Source of the DNA: Heterodera schachtii
Taxonomy: Eukaryota > Nematoda > Chromadorea > Rhabditida > Heteroderidae
DNA length: 64,000 nt
NCBI GenBank assembly: GCA_023374025.1
Contig: SIJG01000001.1
Location: 2,603,787 to 2,667,786, forward strand
Direction: 5' to 3'
In this document: piece after piece, positions 24,201 to 44,986 of the stretch
Numbering within the stretch: the first letter of the stretch is position 1
How the letters are laid out: every line of letters begins with the position of its first letter
Made by a program: the position numbers and the translations under genes
The notes under the pieces: generated by a model
Told to the model about the DNA's origin: nothing
Seen by the model: the letters and a program-made list of their open reading frames with translations, nothing else
Database searches by the model: none

Positions 24201-26805
24201 TCAGTCCTGTGGTCTCAGTCCCGAGGAATGCCATTGCTCCTTTCTCTATTATCCCTTTTCGGCACTATCCGTCTCAGTCCCTGGGAATGTCATTGCTCCT
24301 TTCTCTTTCGGCACTTTCTGTCTCAGTCCTGAGGAATGCCATTGCTTCTTTCTCTACTGTCCCTTTTCGGCATTTTCCGTCTCAGTCCTGTGGTCTAAGT
24401 CCCGAGTAATGCCATTGCTCCTTTCTCTATTATCCCTTTTCGGCACTTTCTGTCTCAGTCCCGATGAATGCCATTGGTCCTTTCTCTATTGTCCTTTTTC
24501 GGCACTTTCCGCCTCGGTCCCTGGGAATGACATTGCTCCTTTCTCTTTCGGCACTTTCTGTCTCAGTCCCGATGAATGCCATTGGTCCTTTCTCTATTAT
24601 CCCTTTTCGGCACTTTCCGTCTCAGTCCCTGGGAATGCCATTGCTCCTTTCTCTTTCGGCACTTTCTGTCTCAGTCCCGAGGAAAGCCATTGCTCCTTTC
24701 TCTACTGTCCCTTTTCGGCATTTTCCGTCTCAGTCCTGTGGTCTCAGTCCCGAGGAATGCCATTGCTCCTTTCTCTATTATCCCTTTTCGGCACTATCCG
24801 TCTCAGTCCCTGGGAATGTCATTGCTCCTTTCTCTTTCGGCACTTTCTGTCTCAGTCCTGAGGAAAGCCATTGCTCCTTTCTCTACTGTCCCTTTTCGGC
24901 ATTTTCCATCTCAGTCCTGTGGTCTCAGTCCCGAGGAATGCCATTGCTCCTTTCTCTATTATCCCTTTTCGGCACTATCCGTCTCAGTCCCTGGGAATGT
25001 CATTGCTCCTTTCTCTTTCGGCACTTTCTGTCTCAGTCCTGAGGAATGCCATTGCTTCTTTCTCTACTGTCCCTTTTCGGCATTTTCCGTCTCAGTCCTG
25101 TGGTCTAAGTCCCGAGTAATGCCATTGCTCCTTTCTCTATTATCCCTTTTCGGCACTTTCTGTCTCAGTCCCGATGAATGCCATTGGTCCTTTCTCTATT
25201 GTCCTTTTTCGGCACTTTCCGCCTCGGTCCCTGGGAATGACATTGCTCCTTTCTCTTTCGGCACTTTCTGTCTCAGTCCCGATGAATGCCATTGGTCCTT
25301 TCTCTATTATCCCTTTTCGGCACTTTCCGTCTCAGTCCCTGGGAATGCCATTGCTCCTTTCTCTTTCGGCACTTTCTGTCTCAGTCCCGAGGAAAGCCAT
25401 TGCTCCTTTCTCTACTGTCCCTTTTCGGCATTTTCCGTCTCAGTCCTGTGGTCTCAGTCCCGAGGAATGCCATTGATTCTTTCTTTTTCGGCACTTTCTG
25501 TCTCAGTCCCGAGGAAAGCCATTGCTCCTTTCTCTACTGTCCCTTTTCGGCATTTTCCGTCTCAGTCCTGTGGTCTCAGTCCCGAGGAATGCCATTGCTC
25601 CTTTCTCTATTATCCCTTTTCGGCACTATCCGTCTCAGTCCCTGGGAATGTCATTGCTCCTTTCTCTTTCGGCACTTTCTGTCTCAGTCCTGAGGAAAGC
25701 CATTGCTCCTTTCTCTACTGTCCCTTTTCGGCATTTTCCATCTCAGTCCTGTGGTCTCAGTCCCGAGGAATGCCATTGCTCCTTTCTCTTTCGGCACTTT
25801 CTGTCTCAGTCCTGAGGAAAGCCATTGCTCCTTTCTCTACTGTCCCTTTTCGGCATTTTCCGTCTCAGTCCCTGAGAATGCCATTGCTCCTTTCTCTTTC
25901 GGCACTTTCTGTCTCAGTCCTGAGGAATGCCATTGCTCCTTTTTCTATTATCCCTTTTCGGCACATTCCGTCTCAGTCCCTGGGAATGCCATTGCTCCTT
26001 TCTCTTTCGGCACTTTCTGTCTCAGTCCCGAGGAAAGCCATTGCTCCTTTCTCTACTGTCCCTTTTCGGCATTTTCCGTCTCAGTCCTGTGGTCTCAGTC
26101 CCGAGGAATGCCATTGCTCCTTTCTCTTTCGGCACTTTCTGTCTCAGTCCCGAGGAAAGCCATTGCTCCTTTCTCTACTGTCCCTTTTCGGCATTTTCCG
26201 TCTCAGTCCTGTGGTCTCAGTCCCGAGGAATGCCATTGCTCCTTTCTCTACTGTCCCTTTTCGGCATTTTCCGTATCAGTCCTGTGGTCTCAGTCCCGAC
26301 GAATGCCATTGCTCCTTTCTCTATTATCCCTTTTCGGCACTTTCCGTCTCAGTCCCTGGGAATGTCATTGCTCCTTTCTCTTTCGGCACTTTCTGTCTCA
26401 GTCCTGAGGAAAGCCATTGCTCCTTTCTCTATGCTCCTTTCTCTACTGTCCCTTTTCGGCATTTTCCGTCTCAGTCCTGTGGTCTCAGTCCAGAGGAAAG
26501 CCATTGCTCCTTTCTCTACTATCCTTTTTTGGCATTTTCCGTCTCAGTTCCTGGGAATGACATTGCTCCTTTCTTTTTCGGCACTTTCTGTCTCAGTCCC
26601 GATGAATGCCATTGCTCCTTTCTCTACTGTCCCTTTTCGGCATTTTCCGTCTCAGTCCCTTTGTCCCCTGTCCCTTTTCACCTCCGCCGCCCGCTTTGGT
26701 CGCCATGATTTTCTCGCGTTCCTTCTGTGCCTTTTCCTTCTCTTCTTCCTGTTCCAATTGGTGAAGCAATCGTCGCCCCCGCACAATTTTCGCGATCAGA
26801 AACAT
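21257..26805 (-). CDS. Hypothetical low-complexity protein with minisatellite intron
   Basis: Proposed exons: 26805-26682, 22228-21951, 21560-21481, 21350-21257 (191 residues). Phases fit at all three junctions and the donors of exons 1-3 are good (GGAG|GTGAAA, GCG|GTGAGT, CA|GTAAGT). Residues 1-41 start MFLIAKIVRGRRLLHQLEQ and form a charged helix rich in Glu and Lys. The next 90 residues are Gln/His/Gly/Ser-rich (QQQYQNQH, SSSSAVSAGG). No domain is recognised and I propose no function. The fourth exon is the weakest. The main oddity is intron 1, 26681-22229, nearly all of which is a minisatellite. The coding reality of exons 1 and 2 rests on frame and splice signals only. Confidence 0.4.
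21700..21835. repeat. hAT-end-like repeat of CGGAAATT-type words
   Basis: Begins CCAGGGATGGCATTTTGAGG, like a hAT terminus. It continues with repeated variants of TTCGGAAATTGGAAATCGGAATTCCG in both orientations. No matching right end is seen, so it is probably a truncated copy. It lies in an intron of the low-complexity gene. Confidence 0.45.
22370..26665. repeat. 4.3-kb minisatellite with 710-bp higher-order repeat
   Basis: Tandem array with three interleaved unit lengths of about 49, 59 and 73 bp. All share GAATGCCATTGCTCCTTTCT, a TCGGCA block and GTCTCAGTCC. The pattern repeats with a 710-bp period between about 24,050 and 25,480: identical blocks start at 24161 and 24871, 24464 and 25174, 24576 and 25286. 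The array keeps long frames open on the plus strand (up to 710 codons), but these are a by-product of the repeat. It fills intron 1 of the low-complexity gene. Confidence 0.95.
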
Positions 26806-27485
26806 TTATTGTTTCTTTTTTGAAAATTGCTAAATTAAAACGAATGTTTTGCTGATCAAATTGAGAGACACAATTTTCCTTTTTCTTGAATTTGCCAGTG
26901 ATTGGCTGTAAAAAGTGGCAAATTTCCGATAAAAAATTTAAAATAATATTTTAAATTTTGCCAGTTATAAATAAATATGAAAATGTGAAAAAAGTTTTCC
27001 ATTAATCATTTGTTGTATTTGTATTAAACTTTCCCCATTTTATAGTAAATTAAAATGGTTTTGTTTTAGAGAGAGAAGAAAAATGAAAGAAAAAATGAAC
27101 ACTTTCCAAAAGCCATTCAAAAAGTGTCAAAAGCATAACGGAGGGGGGGGGGGGGAGGAGAAATAATTATTTAATCAATGCTTAGAGAAAAAAAAAGAAA
27201 GACAATTTATTTAAATTTAAAATTTTCGAGTAATTTATCATTTTCTGCCAGTGTTCATTAAAGAGTAAGGGTAATGCTTTTTTGAATGGCACCGCACGGA
27301 AAAAAACAAACCAAAAAAAGGACAGACGGATAATTAATATTTAATTACATCCCCCGAGGCGCACTTTGTCCATATATTTGACTGTCCCCCGCGCCAGCGA
27401 TTGGTTTGGCCATTTATTAACTCCGGAAATGTCGTTAATATTTTCTTATAATCTTTTTGATAATTTTCCTGGGCTTAATTAGTTG

Positions 27486-27592
27486 TTTTCTCTCACTCTC
27501 TCTCTCTCTGTCTCTCCCTTCTCTCTCTCTCTCTCTCTCTCTCCCTTTCTCTCTCTCCCCTTCTCTCTCTCTCTCTCACTCTCTCTCTCTTG

Positions 27593-27624
<32 letters not shown>

Positions 27625-27640
27625 CTCCGCACGCGCTCTC
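27486..27640. repeat. (CT)n microsatellite
   Basis: About 150 bp of CTCTCT interrupted by CCC and GT units on the plus strand. Confidence 0.9.
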
Positions 27641-30009
27641 TATCAATTTTTTCTTCCTTATTTTTTTCTTTCTTCTATTTAGGATTCAAAATTTGAATTG
27701 TCGGAATTTTTGGCAAAAAAGTGCCGATGTGAGGGGGGGGGGGGGAGGGTCGGTAAGGTCCTTGAAATGTCCAAAAAACTCAGAAATGGCACGACATGGA
27801 GATTTCTTCCCGGTTTCACTCGGCTCATTTGTCTTTACGGTGTCTTTGTGGTCACCTCATTCCATGCCAATGTGCTATCTGTCCCCGTTTCTCTCTCCTT
27901 TGTCCATCCAATTATAAAAGTATAGCAAAGTGCCCACTCCAATTCCTTCACTCTTTGGCATTCCGTCCAAAATTGCGTGCCCTCCACGCATTTGGCAATA
28001 TATGTATGGCCTATGATGAGTACGCAATGATATGGCCACCAACACTAATGGATGCCCCCGGGGGGAAGAGGGGAGAGGGCACTTTGAATAATTCACTGAA
28101 AACATTTAAAAAACAAAACGAACACAGAGAAAGGGAAAGGAAAGGAAAGGTGGAGAGAAACACGGAAAAAACAGCTGAATTTCGAAAAAATGGAAAAAAA
28201 CAGAAAAATGCCAATTTGTTATTATATAATGATAGACATTAAACAAAGGAAGGAAAAAAAGGAAAGGAAAAGCGAAAGCGAAATTTGAACCATTTCGGAA
28301 GAGACGAAAGGAAGTGAATGGCATTTTTGTGGCAAAATCCGTTAATTTTTGGCATTTTGCCTTTCAGGCAAACGAATTAGGCTGAAAATTTATAACGGGG
28401 ACGTAATAATGGGACTAAAGTAAACAGTAGGCAAACTGAGTCGGTGGAGTGATACGGCCAAAAGACAAATAAATCCGAGCCCGGAGGGGAAACAAGACAA
28501 AGTGGCGGCGAACGGACGACGATAATATGGCACTTTCATCCCTCGGGGGACGGAGGGGGGTGGGGGGGGGGGGACAAGCGGTAATTCTATCGCCGGGAAA
28601 TGGATGTGAAAATTTAAGGAAGAATGATTTTGTGCATTATTCACGAGGGCATAGATGGAAGAGCCGTGAGGGAGGGGAAAATGGGGGAAACGCCACTTTG
28701 GATGAATGAGCCGAGGGGGGTAAAGGGGAGAAATGGTAGGGGGGGGAGGTGGGGTGGGACTATTCCGCCACCCCGGCATTTAATATTTTTGGTACACAAA
28801 TATTGCTGGCCATGAACGGCGAATTGTGGACAAATGGAGGAGAAAGCGAGCCCACAAGCACGGCATAGCAAGCATATGATATGTGATAATAATCTTTGAT
28901 TGGGCCGGACAAAAACACTGCAGCAAAAATGGCCGACGGATGCAAAGAAAGACACCCCCCGGGGCCTAAGGTCGCCCTCTCCCCTCTCCCCAGCCTTATG
29001 GTCTGAAGCTCCCTCTCCCCTACCCGTTGTCCCCAGTGCCCAAAACATCTGTTGAAATCCAACAGAAAATGCCGGCGGGGGGGGGGGGGGGGGGTAATGG
29101 CCGAGTGAGTGCCTTTGGCCTCCGCGACGGGGGGTTTCTCATTTGCTGTCCGTCGTCTCCATCCCGACCGCATCAAACACAAAGGGATTCGTCGACCGAA
29201 GATGGTTTTGGCCCTTACCATCACTCTTTAAAATGAATGCTAATTAATGTTTTGGCGGAAATGACGGACACGGTTTAGCAATGATAATGTAATGGCGAAT
29301 AAGCAAAATGAAGCGGGAGAATCGTTCAGTCCGAATTAAAAAAAAACAATGATTCATGCGTTAATTACGAATTCCTAAATTAAACCGATAGACACACAGC
29401 AGTGTTTATGGATTTAATGGTGTGGTCATTAATTAATTAATTCATCTTCCCCTCGACGCATTCGCTGGCTTCGATAGAAAAGAGGAAATAAAAAATGAAT
29501 AAAGGCGGGAAGGAATTATTACTGGACGGAAAACTAAAGAGTTAATGAATTGGAGTGAAAAATGGGGGAGAGTGCGCAAGTGAGAAAATGGACAAAATGA
29601 ACACGCAATCATTGCCATTATAGGAGAAATGCCAAAGAAATTCCGACATTTTGGGGGTGGGCAAAGGGAATTCACCCGTCCTCCTCCCCCCCCCCCCATT
29701 AGGATGCCGGAGACGGCACAAACTTAGACATAAAGGTCCTGGAAAATTGCACCTTAAAGTGCGGCATTTTTGGAGGAACCAATCGAAAAGGCAAATTGGC
29801 ACTCCTAATTAGCTTTGACGGAAAAATAAAAAGGGTGGGGGGAGGGGAGAGGGAAAGAAAGGGGGGGGGGACGAAAGAGAAGGGAATTTCGGAAAGGGAA
29901 ACGGAAAACATTTATTGCTTCAAAATGCATGCTTATTGTTTGGGTATTAGTTGAGAAAAGGGGAAAAAGAGAAGGGATTAATGGAAACAAAGCAAAGAAA
30001 CGTCTAAAA

Positions 30010-30180
30010 GAGGGAAGAAAAAAGGAAGAAGAAGCAAAGGAAAGGGAAGAAAAGAGAGAAAAGGGAAAAGAAAAAAAGAGGAAGAGAGAGAGAGAGAAGA
30101 GAGTAAAGGGGGAAAGAGAGAGAGGGAGGGAGAGTGGGGGAGAGAGAGGGAGGGAGAGTGGGGGAGAGAGAGAGTAGGGA

Positions 30181-30220
<40 letters not shown>

Positions 30221-30226
30221 GGAGGC

Positions 30227-30261
<35 letters not shown>

Positions 30262-30375
30262 GGAAATAGAGAGAGAGTAGGGAAGAGAGAGAGAGAAGAG
30301 ACTAAAGGGGGAAAGGGAAAAGGAAAGACTAAAAGGAAAAGAAAAAAGGAAGAGAGAGAGAGAGAGAGAGAAAAA
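30010..30375. repeat. (GA)n microsatellite with GGGA variants
   Basis: About 365 bp of purine-rich repeat with blocks of AGAGAGAG alternating with GGGGGAGAGAG and AAAGGAAAAG units. It is the source of the long spurious ORFs on both strands. Confidence 0.9.
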
Positions 30376-30829
30376 AAGACGAATTGGCAAGAAATGATAG
30401 TACTTAAATAACGATGAATAATGGAGAGGGAGGAAGAATTAAAACAAAACAGCAGAAATGGAAGAGGAAATAAAAAGATGAGGAGGAAAAAGGAATGGGA
30501 AATGGGAAGGGGTGGGAAAATGAGAAAAGAATGACAAAAGGAAGAACCATTAACGATGGGGAGGAAGGACAGACAAATGGACACAAAATGAGACAAAGGG
30601 ACAAAAGGACAAAACGTCATCGGAAAATGAAGAAAAAGCATTGGGCTGAGATTGTTGAAGCCGTCGGCATGCAAATGCAAATGTGCAACATCGAAAAGCA
30701 TAGCAAAAGCATCTTTGCCCCCTCACCCCCGCTTTATTATTTATTATTCATCGTTTAATCCCTGGAGCACACCATTTGCCTAATGATCCATACCCCCATT
30801 AATTACTGCTTCCATTCATTCATCCCTTT

Positions 30830-38870
<8,041 letters not shown>

Positions 38871-40113
38871 TGGACAAATCGACGACGGGGAAGGAGCGAT
38901 CAATGAGAGCGATCAGAAAAATGATCGGAAAAGTGATTAGAAGTCAAAACGGAAATTCGTTTTCAATGTACTTTAAGGGGTGCCTATCATTTGGGGTGTA
39001 ATTTGTAAGAGTTTCTCGGTTTTCAGAATTTTCGGTCCCCACCTCTGAACAATAATATTGTGCTATAAAGTACAGTAATGCTTTGACAGTAAAAACTCGA
39101 GAGATATTCTCGACTTGTTCGTTTCTCAGTGGCCAATGCTTTCGCCTTAAAAAGTTCGTTCGTCGTCCAAAGTGATTCCACTCGCCGACTGTTGCTTCCC
39201 TAAATCCTCCGCTCCGTTTTTGCGCTCCGTCGTCACCGATATTTGATGGGCAAACCCTCGGGGGCGGTGGCACCAAAAACCGTTTCACATATGCCCCAGG
39301 GGATTTGCTTAGCTAAATGCCGTCCCTTTCCTCCCTCCCTCCCCCCTTAAAAGTGACTGACCCCCCCCCCCCCCCCCTCCCATTTGGCATAAGTTTTGGC
39401 CATTTTTGTCACCTGTTGGATTATGCGCAGGAAGTGCGTAAATGTATTATAGGACAAAATGCTGAGAAATGCATTAAAAGGCGAGTGACGACGAAAAGGG
39501 AGAAGAGAAGCGAATGATGCAAAAGTGCCGAAGGCATTGCCATTCCAAAAATTGCGCTTCTTCGGGATGACATCGGCCGAGGGCATGGACAAACAGACGA
39601 AAGCAGACGGAGAGAGAGCTAATGTAAGACGAAAGCCAACGGATTACCCCACAAAGTTCCGCGTTTTCAAGCACTAAGCGCATACTGTAAAAGAGCCACC
39701 GTAACGAATCTGAATTTTGCCAAAGGAATGAATGGTCGAAAATGAGCAGCAGCAAACGAAGGAGGAGATTAAGGCAAAACAGAGCCCGCCAGATTTAAAT
39801 GTTTTTACAATTTTTCAATCCTTTTTGCGACTCATAAGCAGGAGAATAAATTTGAATTGGAGAAAATAGCCCTTTTTTGAATTTTTCGCCAGTTTTTAGC
39901 ACATATTTTGGCACAAGGGTTTTTTAGCACATATAAATCCGGGATCTGTTAATTGACTAATTATGTTTAAAAATGCAAATTCAATGAAAGCAATAAAATT
40001 TATTTAAAATGAAAATAAAATTAATAAACATTTTTTGGTCTTTTCTTTGTCCTGTCTGAAGATGATTAGTGTAGTGATTGCCAAATTGCGACCGTTTTGG
40101 CTCGGTTCCCTTT
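38871..40113. other. Intergenic between guanylate cyclase and UBC-17-like gene
   Basis: No gene is supported. It should contain the guanylate cyclase promoter and the 3' end of the E2 gene. A run of 17 C residues lies at 39361-39377. Minus-strand ORFs at 38944-39288 and 39474-39755 lack family similarity and splice partners. Confidence 0.5.
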
Positions 40114-43100
40114 TTACGCTTCTCCTCCTCCCTCTTGCGCCTCCTCCGCTTCCGCTTCCATCAAAGGGTTTTCCATTTTCCGAAATTCTTCCAACAATTT
40201 GCGCACGGTTTGACGCTATAATTTGTTTGATCAGTTTTTGCATCTTTTTGATCAGATTTTCCTTATTCCGATATTCTTTCCCACCTGAAGGCTTTGGCTG
40301 GACAAAACGCCGTCCGCCATTCCGTCGGTGTCCGGCAATTGCGTCTTTCCGCTGTTCCGCACGTTCTCCGTCACTTCCTTCAGCCACCGTTCCGCCTGCC
40401 GAATGACCGCGTGCCGTTTCAGCCAAAAGTGCCGTCGAATGACATCCTGTAAAATGGATTTTACTTCTTTTTTTTTTGGCATATTCCGTCGTTTAATTTG
40501 CGTCAGTTGCCTTTCCCCTTGGATTGGGAATATAAAAATTCATTTTTTTGTTTAATTGACTCACCGTAAAATACGGCGGTCCGTTCTTCCACTGCTCATA
40601 AATGGCATAATTAAGTGTGGCGTTTTCGATGCACAAATTGTATTTGCGCGACAATTCGTCGCCCCGACTCGTCCCTTGGAGCTTCTCAAAGCCGGGCTCA
40701 TTGAAGTAGGGATGGCGGACGAAAATGAGGCCCTGGGGAATTGAAAATAATTTCAAATTGAAATTATAGGGAATGGGCAAATGAATTTGAGCTTAATTAC
40801 CCAAATTTAATTGACAAATTACCTGGATGGAAATGAGCACCTGAAGCAGTGAACACAAAGGGTTCCATTTCTCCTCGGGACGGCCCTCCCAAGTGCCGAG
40901 AATGGACTGAACAGAACAAAATGCCAATTGGGAGAAAGGGAAGCTAATGAAAACTGACCAGGCAAATTTTGCCATCATTGTACAAATTGGGGTTGAAACG
41001 AACTTTGCCCGCGCCGGTGGTCAGAAAAGAGCACTGAAAAGACAAAAAAACGAAAGTGATTGAGTGATCAGAGACAAATGTAAGACAGAGCCAATGATCA
41101 GCCCAAAGTGATCAACAACCCCTCAATCCCATTTAATAATGAATAAGACAAAAAATATTGATCGGACAGACACCGTAACAGTTCTAAAGGCAGCTACAAT
41201 GGCTCATGTGTACTGTAAGTGCCTTCTTCCAGTGCATGCCCCGCCCCCTGCCATGCCTCACCTTCGGTGGCTGTTGCGGGTAATTGGACGGGAAAAACAC
41301 GTCGAATTCGAAGAGTCCGTTTTCGTACGGAGTGTCGTCGGGACCTGTGACCAAAACCTTGCCAAAGGGAAGAAAAGGGTTGGTCAATTGTCAACTGATC
41401 AGCACATCATGCTCACCTTTAGAATGTCACATCGTGTCTCGTCCATACAGACGAAAATCGCATTGGAAACATTCAAAGGGAGCGAATTGTGCATGGAAGC
41501 GAGTTCCCTGAGGGGGGGGGGGGGGGGAGTGATCAGAAGAGAACCCAGAGGCAATCCCAGCGGTGATCAGAAATCAGCGATCAGTCAGTGAGCGATCACA
41601 TGCCGATGCTCTGCCCAACTCGCCGGAAAACGCACTTTGCGATCCGTTTGGTCCTGTCTTTGTTTGAGCTGGAGAAGGGGTTCACGGAGCGGAGTTCGCG
41701 CTTGAAGCTGAACCCGTGGACCGGCTTCCCGGCATCGTTGAGCAACCTAAAGCCATTTCACGATTCAATAAGCATGAATGCACCCTTTAGGCTGTCCACC
41801 TGTACGTGCTCATCTGCAACTCTCTGAGCACCTCCCTGTACTGCTCGCTCGGCGACTGTCCGTCCAATTCCGCCAATTGTTGCGTGCTCAGTCGCCGTGC
41901 CGCGGCTGTCCGCTGTTTTTGCGTTGCAGTTGCGACGCTTCGCTGTCGCGCTACGACAGAGACAGTCGCGGAGACGTCGAAATTGCCGAAAAAGACCAGC
42001 GATTGGGCTGAAGGAGAAGACAACTGTGAGCCGACGCCGTCGGCTTGCGGTGACGCAATGGCACTGCAAACCGCCGAACTCGGACCCGTCGACGATGGCA
42101 CGGTCGCCGCCGCGTTACGCAGTCGTCGCACGCGGTCGGCGCCAATGCGGGTGAAATGGCGATGGGAATGGGACGTTTTGACGCGTTTTTCCGCCGGAAT
42201 TTGCCGTTCAAATTGCCGTGCCAAACGAATGATGACCTGAAAAGTTAAAATTTAAATTGGAAATCCTTTTTTTGTCTTCCCCAACCTCCGAATAATCGTT
42301 GACTTTGCGAATAAAGTCCATGAATGATACGTCAGCTTCGCTGATTCCGCTCATCAGTGTCGGGTAATTGTTCAGATTGTTCCGAAACTGCGGGATCAGC
42401 TGTTTGGCGATTGATTTTCCGTGTGCGTCTTGCGGCAAAACAATCTTTGTGAGCAGTGCCGGGACGGAAGCCAACGCGGCGCACAGTTCCAACAGAATTT
42501 GGAAAAAGGGCATGTGTTGGGAGATGTCCAACACCGAGTCATTGCCTAAGAGAGCGACGGCATTTTAAAGATCACAAAATTATTCCGATTGATGGCAACC
42601 GATCAGTGATCGATGCCGTTAATTTGGCCAACTCACTCAAATGGGCGTTGATCAGTGGGAACACTGCCGACGCGCTGATCTGTCGAGCGACCGCCTCGTC
42701 CAGCAAATGGGCTGGCATTTTCTCCAGAAGAAGTGCCGTGTTTGAGCGGCGCCGGTCGCCCCCTTTGTGCGCTTGTGCCATTTCCCAATCGGTCAGCCGA
42801 TCGGACAGCTGACTGCCCCAAAGAAAGGCAACCAGCGCGGACAAAAGACCGATCAGATGCTGCTCGTGCAAAGAACGCTCCTCAACTGTACGCGCAATGC
42901 TAAACGGACAACGGATGAATTCGTTTCGAAACTTAGCTTTTTAGGGGATAAATGTAAGCAATTAAATTAGCTAAAAGCTTCTAACCACCCATTTTATTGT
43001 TCTGAATTTGTCCGCGTTTCATCGGATGGCACAATGCAATTGATGCCATTGTTACTCACTTCCATCGCGACTTTGTCGAACCCGTGCCGTAGCCGATGCC

Positions 43101-44061
43101 CTCCTTTTTCCGCGTCGACCCCGCACTGTCCGCCCTTTTCATTGATCCGTCCTCCGTCTTTCGTGCCCTCCGATCACTCCCACTCTTCTGCTGCTGCTGC
43201 TGCTGATCATCTCCCTCTTCCGTGTTCCTTTCCGCCTCACTCCCGACGTTTTCCAAGTCCGCTCTCGACACACTCAAACTCCGCGCCTTCGGTGTGCCCG
43301 GAGGAACCGCAACTTCGACGTTACTGTAACGAGTGATTAAGGCACAGATTCGGCTGAGCACACGACACCGCAACATCTCCAGCTTTTCTACTTCTGTTGC
43401 ATTGGTCAACAACTTAAAAATAAAATGATCAGAAACGGATGTTGGGACTTTAGATGGATGCAATGGCATTGTGCCGTGCCGTTCCTCCCTCCCCCCTCCT
43501 CCCTTCCCCCGTCCCCTCCCTCACCTGCACTGCCCACTGAATGCTGTAGCCCAATCGGGTGGGCTTTTTCTCCAACAGTTCAAAGATCAGCTCAATTTTG
43601 TCCTCCAACGAGTCGGGCGTGTGCTTTTCCCGAAAATGGGTGGGCGATGAGCAAGAAGAGACGGAAGGCGAAGGGTTGGCGGAAGAGTGCGCGGAACCCA
43701 TAACGAAGTCGAGGAATTTGCCAATGGCACGGCCAAACGAACGCGGACAAACTGAACGGAACGAAGCAAATAATAGAGAGGGAGGGGACAGTGCTTAATG
43801 AATAAGCAAACAAAAAAAAAGTTCATAAAATGCCACGGGGGAGGGAAATGCCAAAGGCGACAGACAGGTGAAGAGCACAAAAGAGCAGCATATTCTTTGA
43901 ATGAATCACGTCAAATTAATAGTAATGCTTTCAACGAAAGTTGGACAAATTGAGTTAAGCAAAAAAAAAAGGGGGAGGGGGGGAAGAGAGACAAACAATT
44001 AGGAGAAGGCCAAAGAGTGAGAGGGGAGAAAGAGGGGGGCGGGAGGAGAGAGAGAGAGAGT

Positions 44062-44117
<56 letters not shown>

Positions 44118-44986
44118 GAGGGAGGGAGAGAGAGAGAGAGAGGGGGGGAGGGAGAGAGAGAGAGAGAGAGGGGGGGAGGGAGGGAGAGAGAGAGAGAGGG
44201 GATGGGGGCGGGAGGAGAGAGAGGGGCGAGAGAAAGAGAAAAGATGAGAATGGCATTTATGATGCCAAAAACACCTTTATGAGCATTAAAAATAACAAAT
44301 AATTTTTAGTGATTTATTAAATTTTGTTTTGTTTTTTCTGTTTAGAAAATGTGCACTGCGCAAACCATTGGAAATGACTAGTGGGAATTGTGTGTAATGT
44401 GGAAATCAAGCTTTGAAATTAAAAGGTAATGGCTTTTTGAGCTGCTGAAGAAAAACAAAATGCCAAAATCGCAGAAAAACAAACTGAAAATTGATACAAA
44501 AAAGGCAATTAGAAAAGTGATGCCAAAAGTAAGGACAATTTATAAGAAAAGTGAAATTGCAAGAAAAGGTAATGAGGTGGATTAACAAAAAACGACAAAT
44601 TTAAGCCTAATTAACTCGGCCAAAATGAGTTTGCTTCGTTTGGCACTCTCCCATTAAAAAATATGCAAATTTTTCAAATGCTTACAAATTCCGCAAAATT
44701 CGCTCTGTTCGTCCAATTGTCTCTCTTTTTCCGCCCCTCCAGCGAACGCTTTTTTATCTTTTGCCAATGGCACTTCTTTTTTGGCACTTTGCCCTTTTGT
44801 CGTCAATTTGTTGGAAGTGCCAAAAGTTGATTGTTTGAAAGGCGTGGACGGCACAGTGGCAGAAAAGGGGGATGACAACGGAGACGAAGAGGACGACTGC
44901 AACGGATGTTCATCGACGGAACGAGAAGAAGAAGAAGAGGAAGAAGTACACGGAGAAGAAGCAGAGGGAAAGGATGGCATTGGCAT
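40114..44986 (-). CDS. ubc-17: UBC-17/BIRC6-like E2 ubiquitin-conjugating enzyme
   Basis: Fourteen exons: 44986-44686, 43751-43525, 43412-43060, 42899-42637, 42545-42286, 42236-41800, 41746-41636, 41507-41417, 41357-41262, 41033-40959, 40906-40823, 40732-40565, 40446-40285, 40215-40114 (909 residues, phases consistent). The C-terminal third is the UBC fold of the BIRC6/BRUCE family: [20 protein letters not shown], then [13 protein letters not shown] with the catalytic Cys at about residue 737, then [12 protein letters not shown] and [10 protein letters not shown]. Residues about 180-660 match the region that precedes the UBC domain in BIRC6. The N-terminus is Ser-rich and disordered. The BIR domain and the huge N-terminal part of animal BIRC6 are absent here, as in the short C. 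elegans homologue UBC-17, so it is an E2 (or E2/E3 hybrid) without a caspase-binding BIR. The start at 44986 is the first in-frame ATG of exon 1. An upstream exon cannot be excluded. Confidence 0.88.
44047..44230. repeat. (GA)n microsatellite in E2 gene intron
   Basis: About 180 bp of GA-rich repeat with GGGAGGGAG blocks, in intron 1 of the UBC-17-like gene. Confidence 0.9.

Larger units (their letters stand above)
26806..30829. other. Intergenic region rich in simple sequence
   Basis: I find no supported gene. The region holds CT and GA microsatellites (about 27486-27640 and 30010-30375), several poly-G runs (about 27142, 27736, 28560, 29078, 29865) and AT-rich unique DNA. The long ORFs across 28100-30700 on both strands follow the low-complexity tracts. 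Confidence 0.55.

Noticed and set aside
22370..26665. CRISPR-like array
   Set aside because: Repeats are direct and near-identical with no unique spacers, and the genome is eukaryotic.
24576..26708. 710-codon plus-strand ORF rich in Cys, Ser, Phe and Leu
   Set aside because: It is the translation of the minisatellite. The unit lengths (49, 59, 73) change frame from copy to copy and related frames are open everywhere in the array.
38944..39288. 114-codon minus-strand ORF upstream of the guanylate cyclase
   Set aside because: No recognised domain, and the receptor has its own signal peptide and ATG at 38870, so it is not needed as an N-terminal exon.
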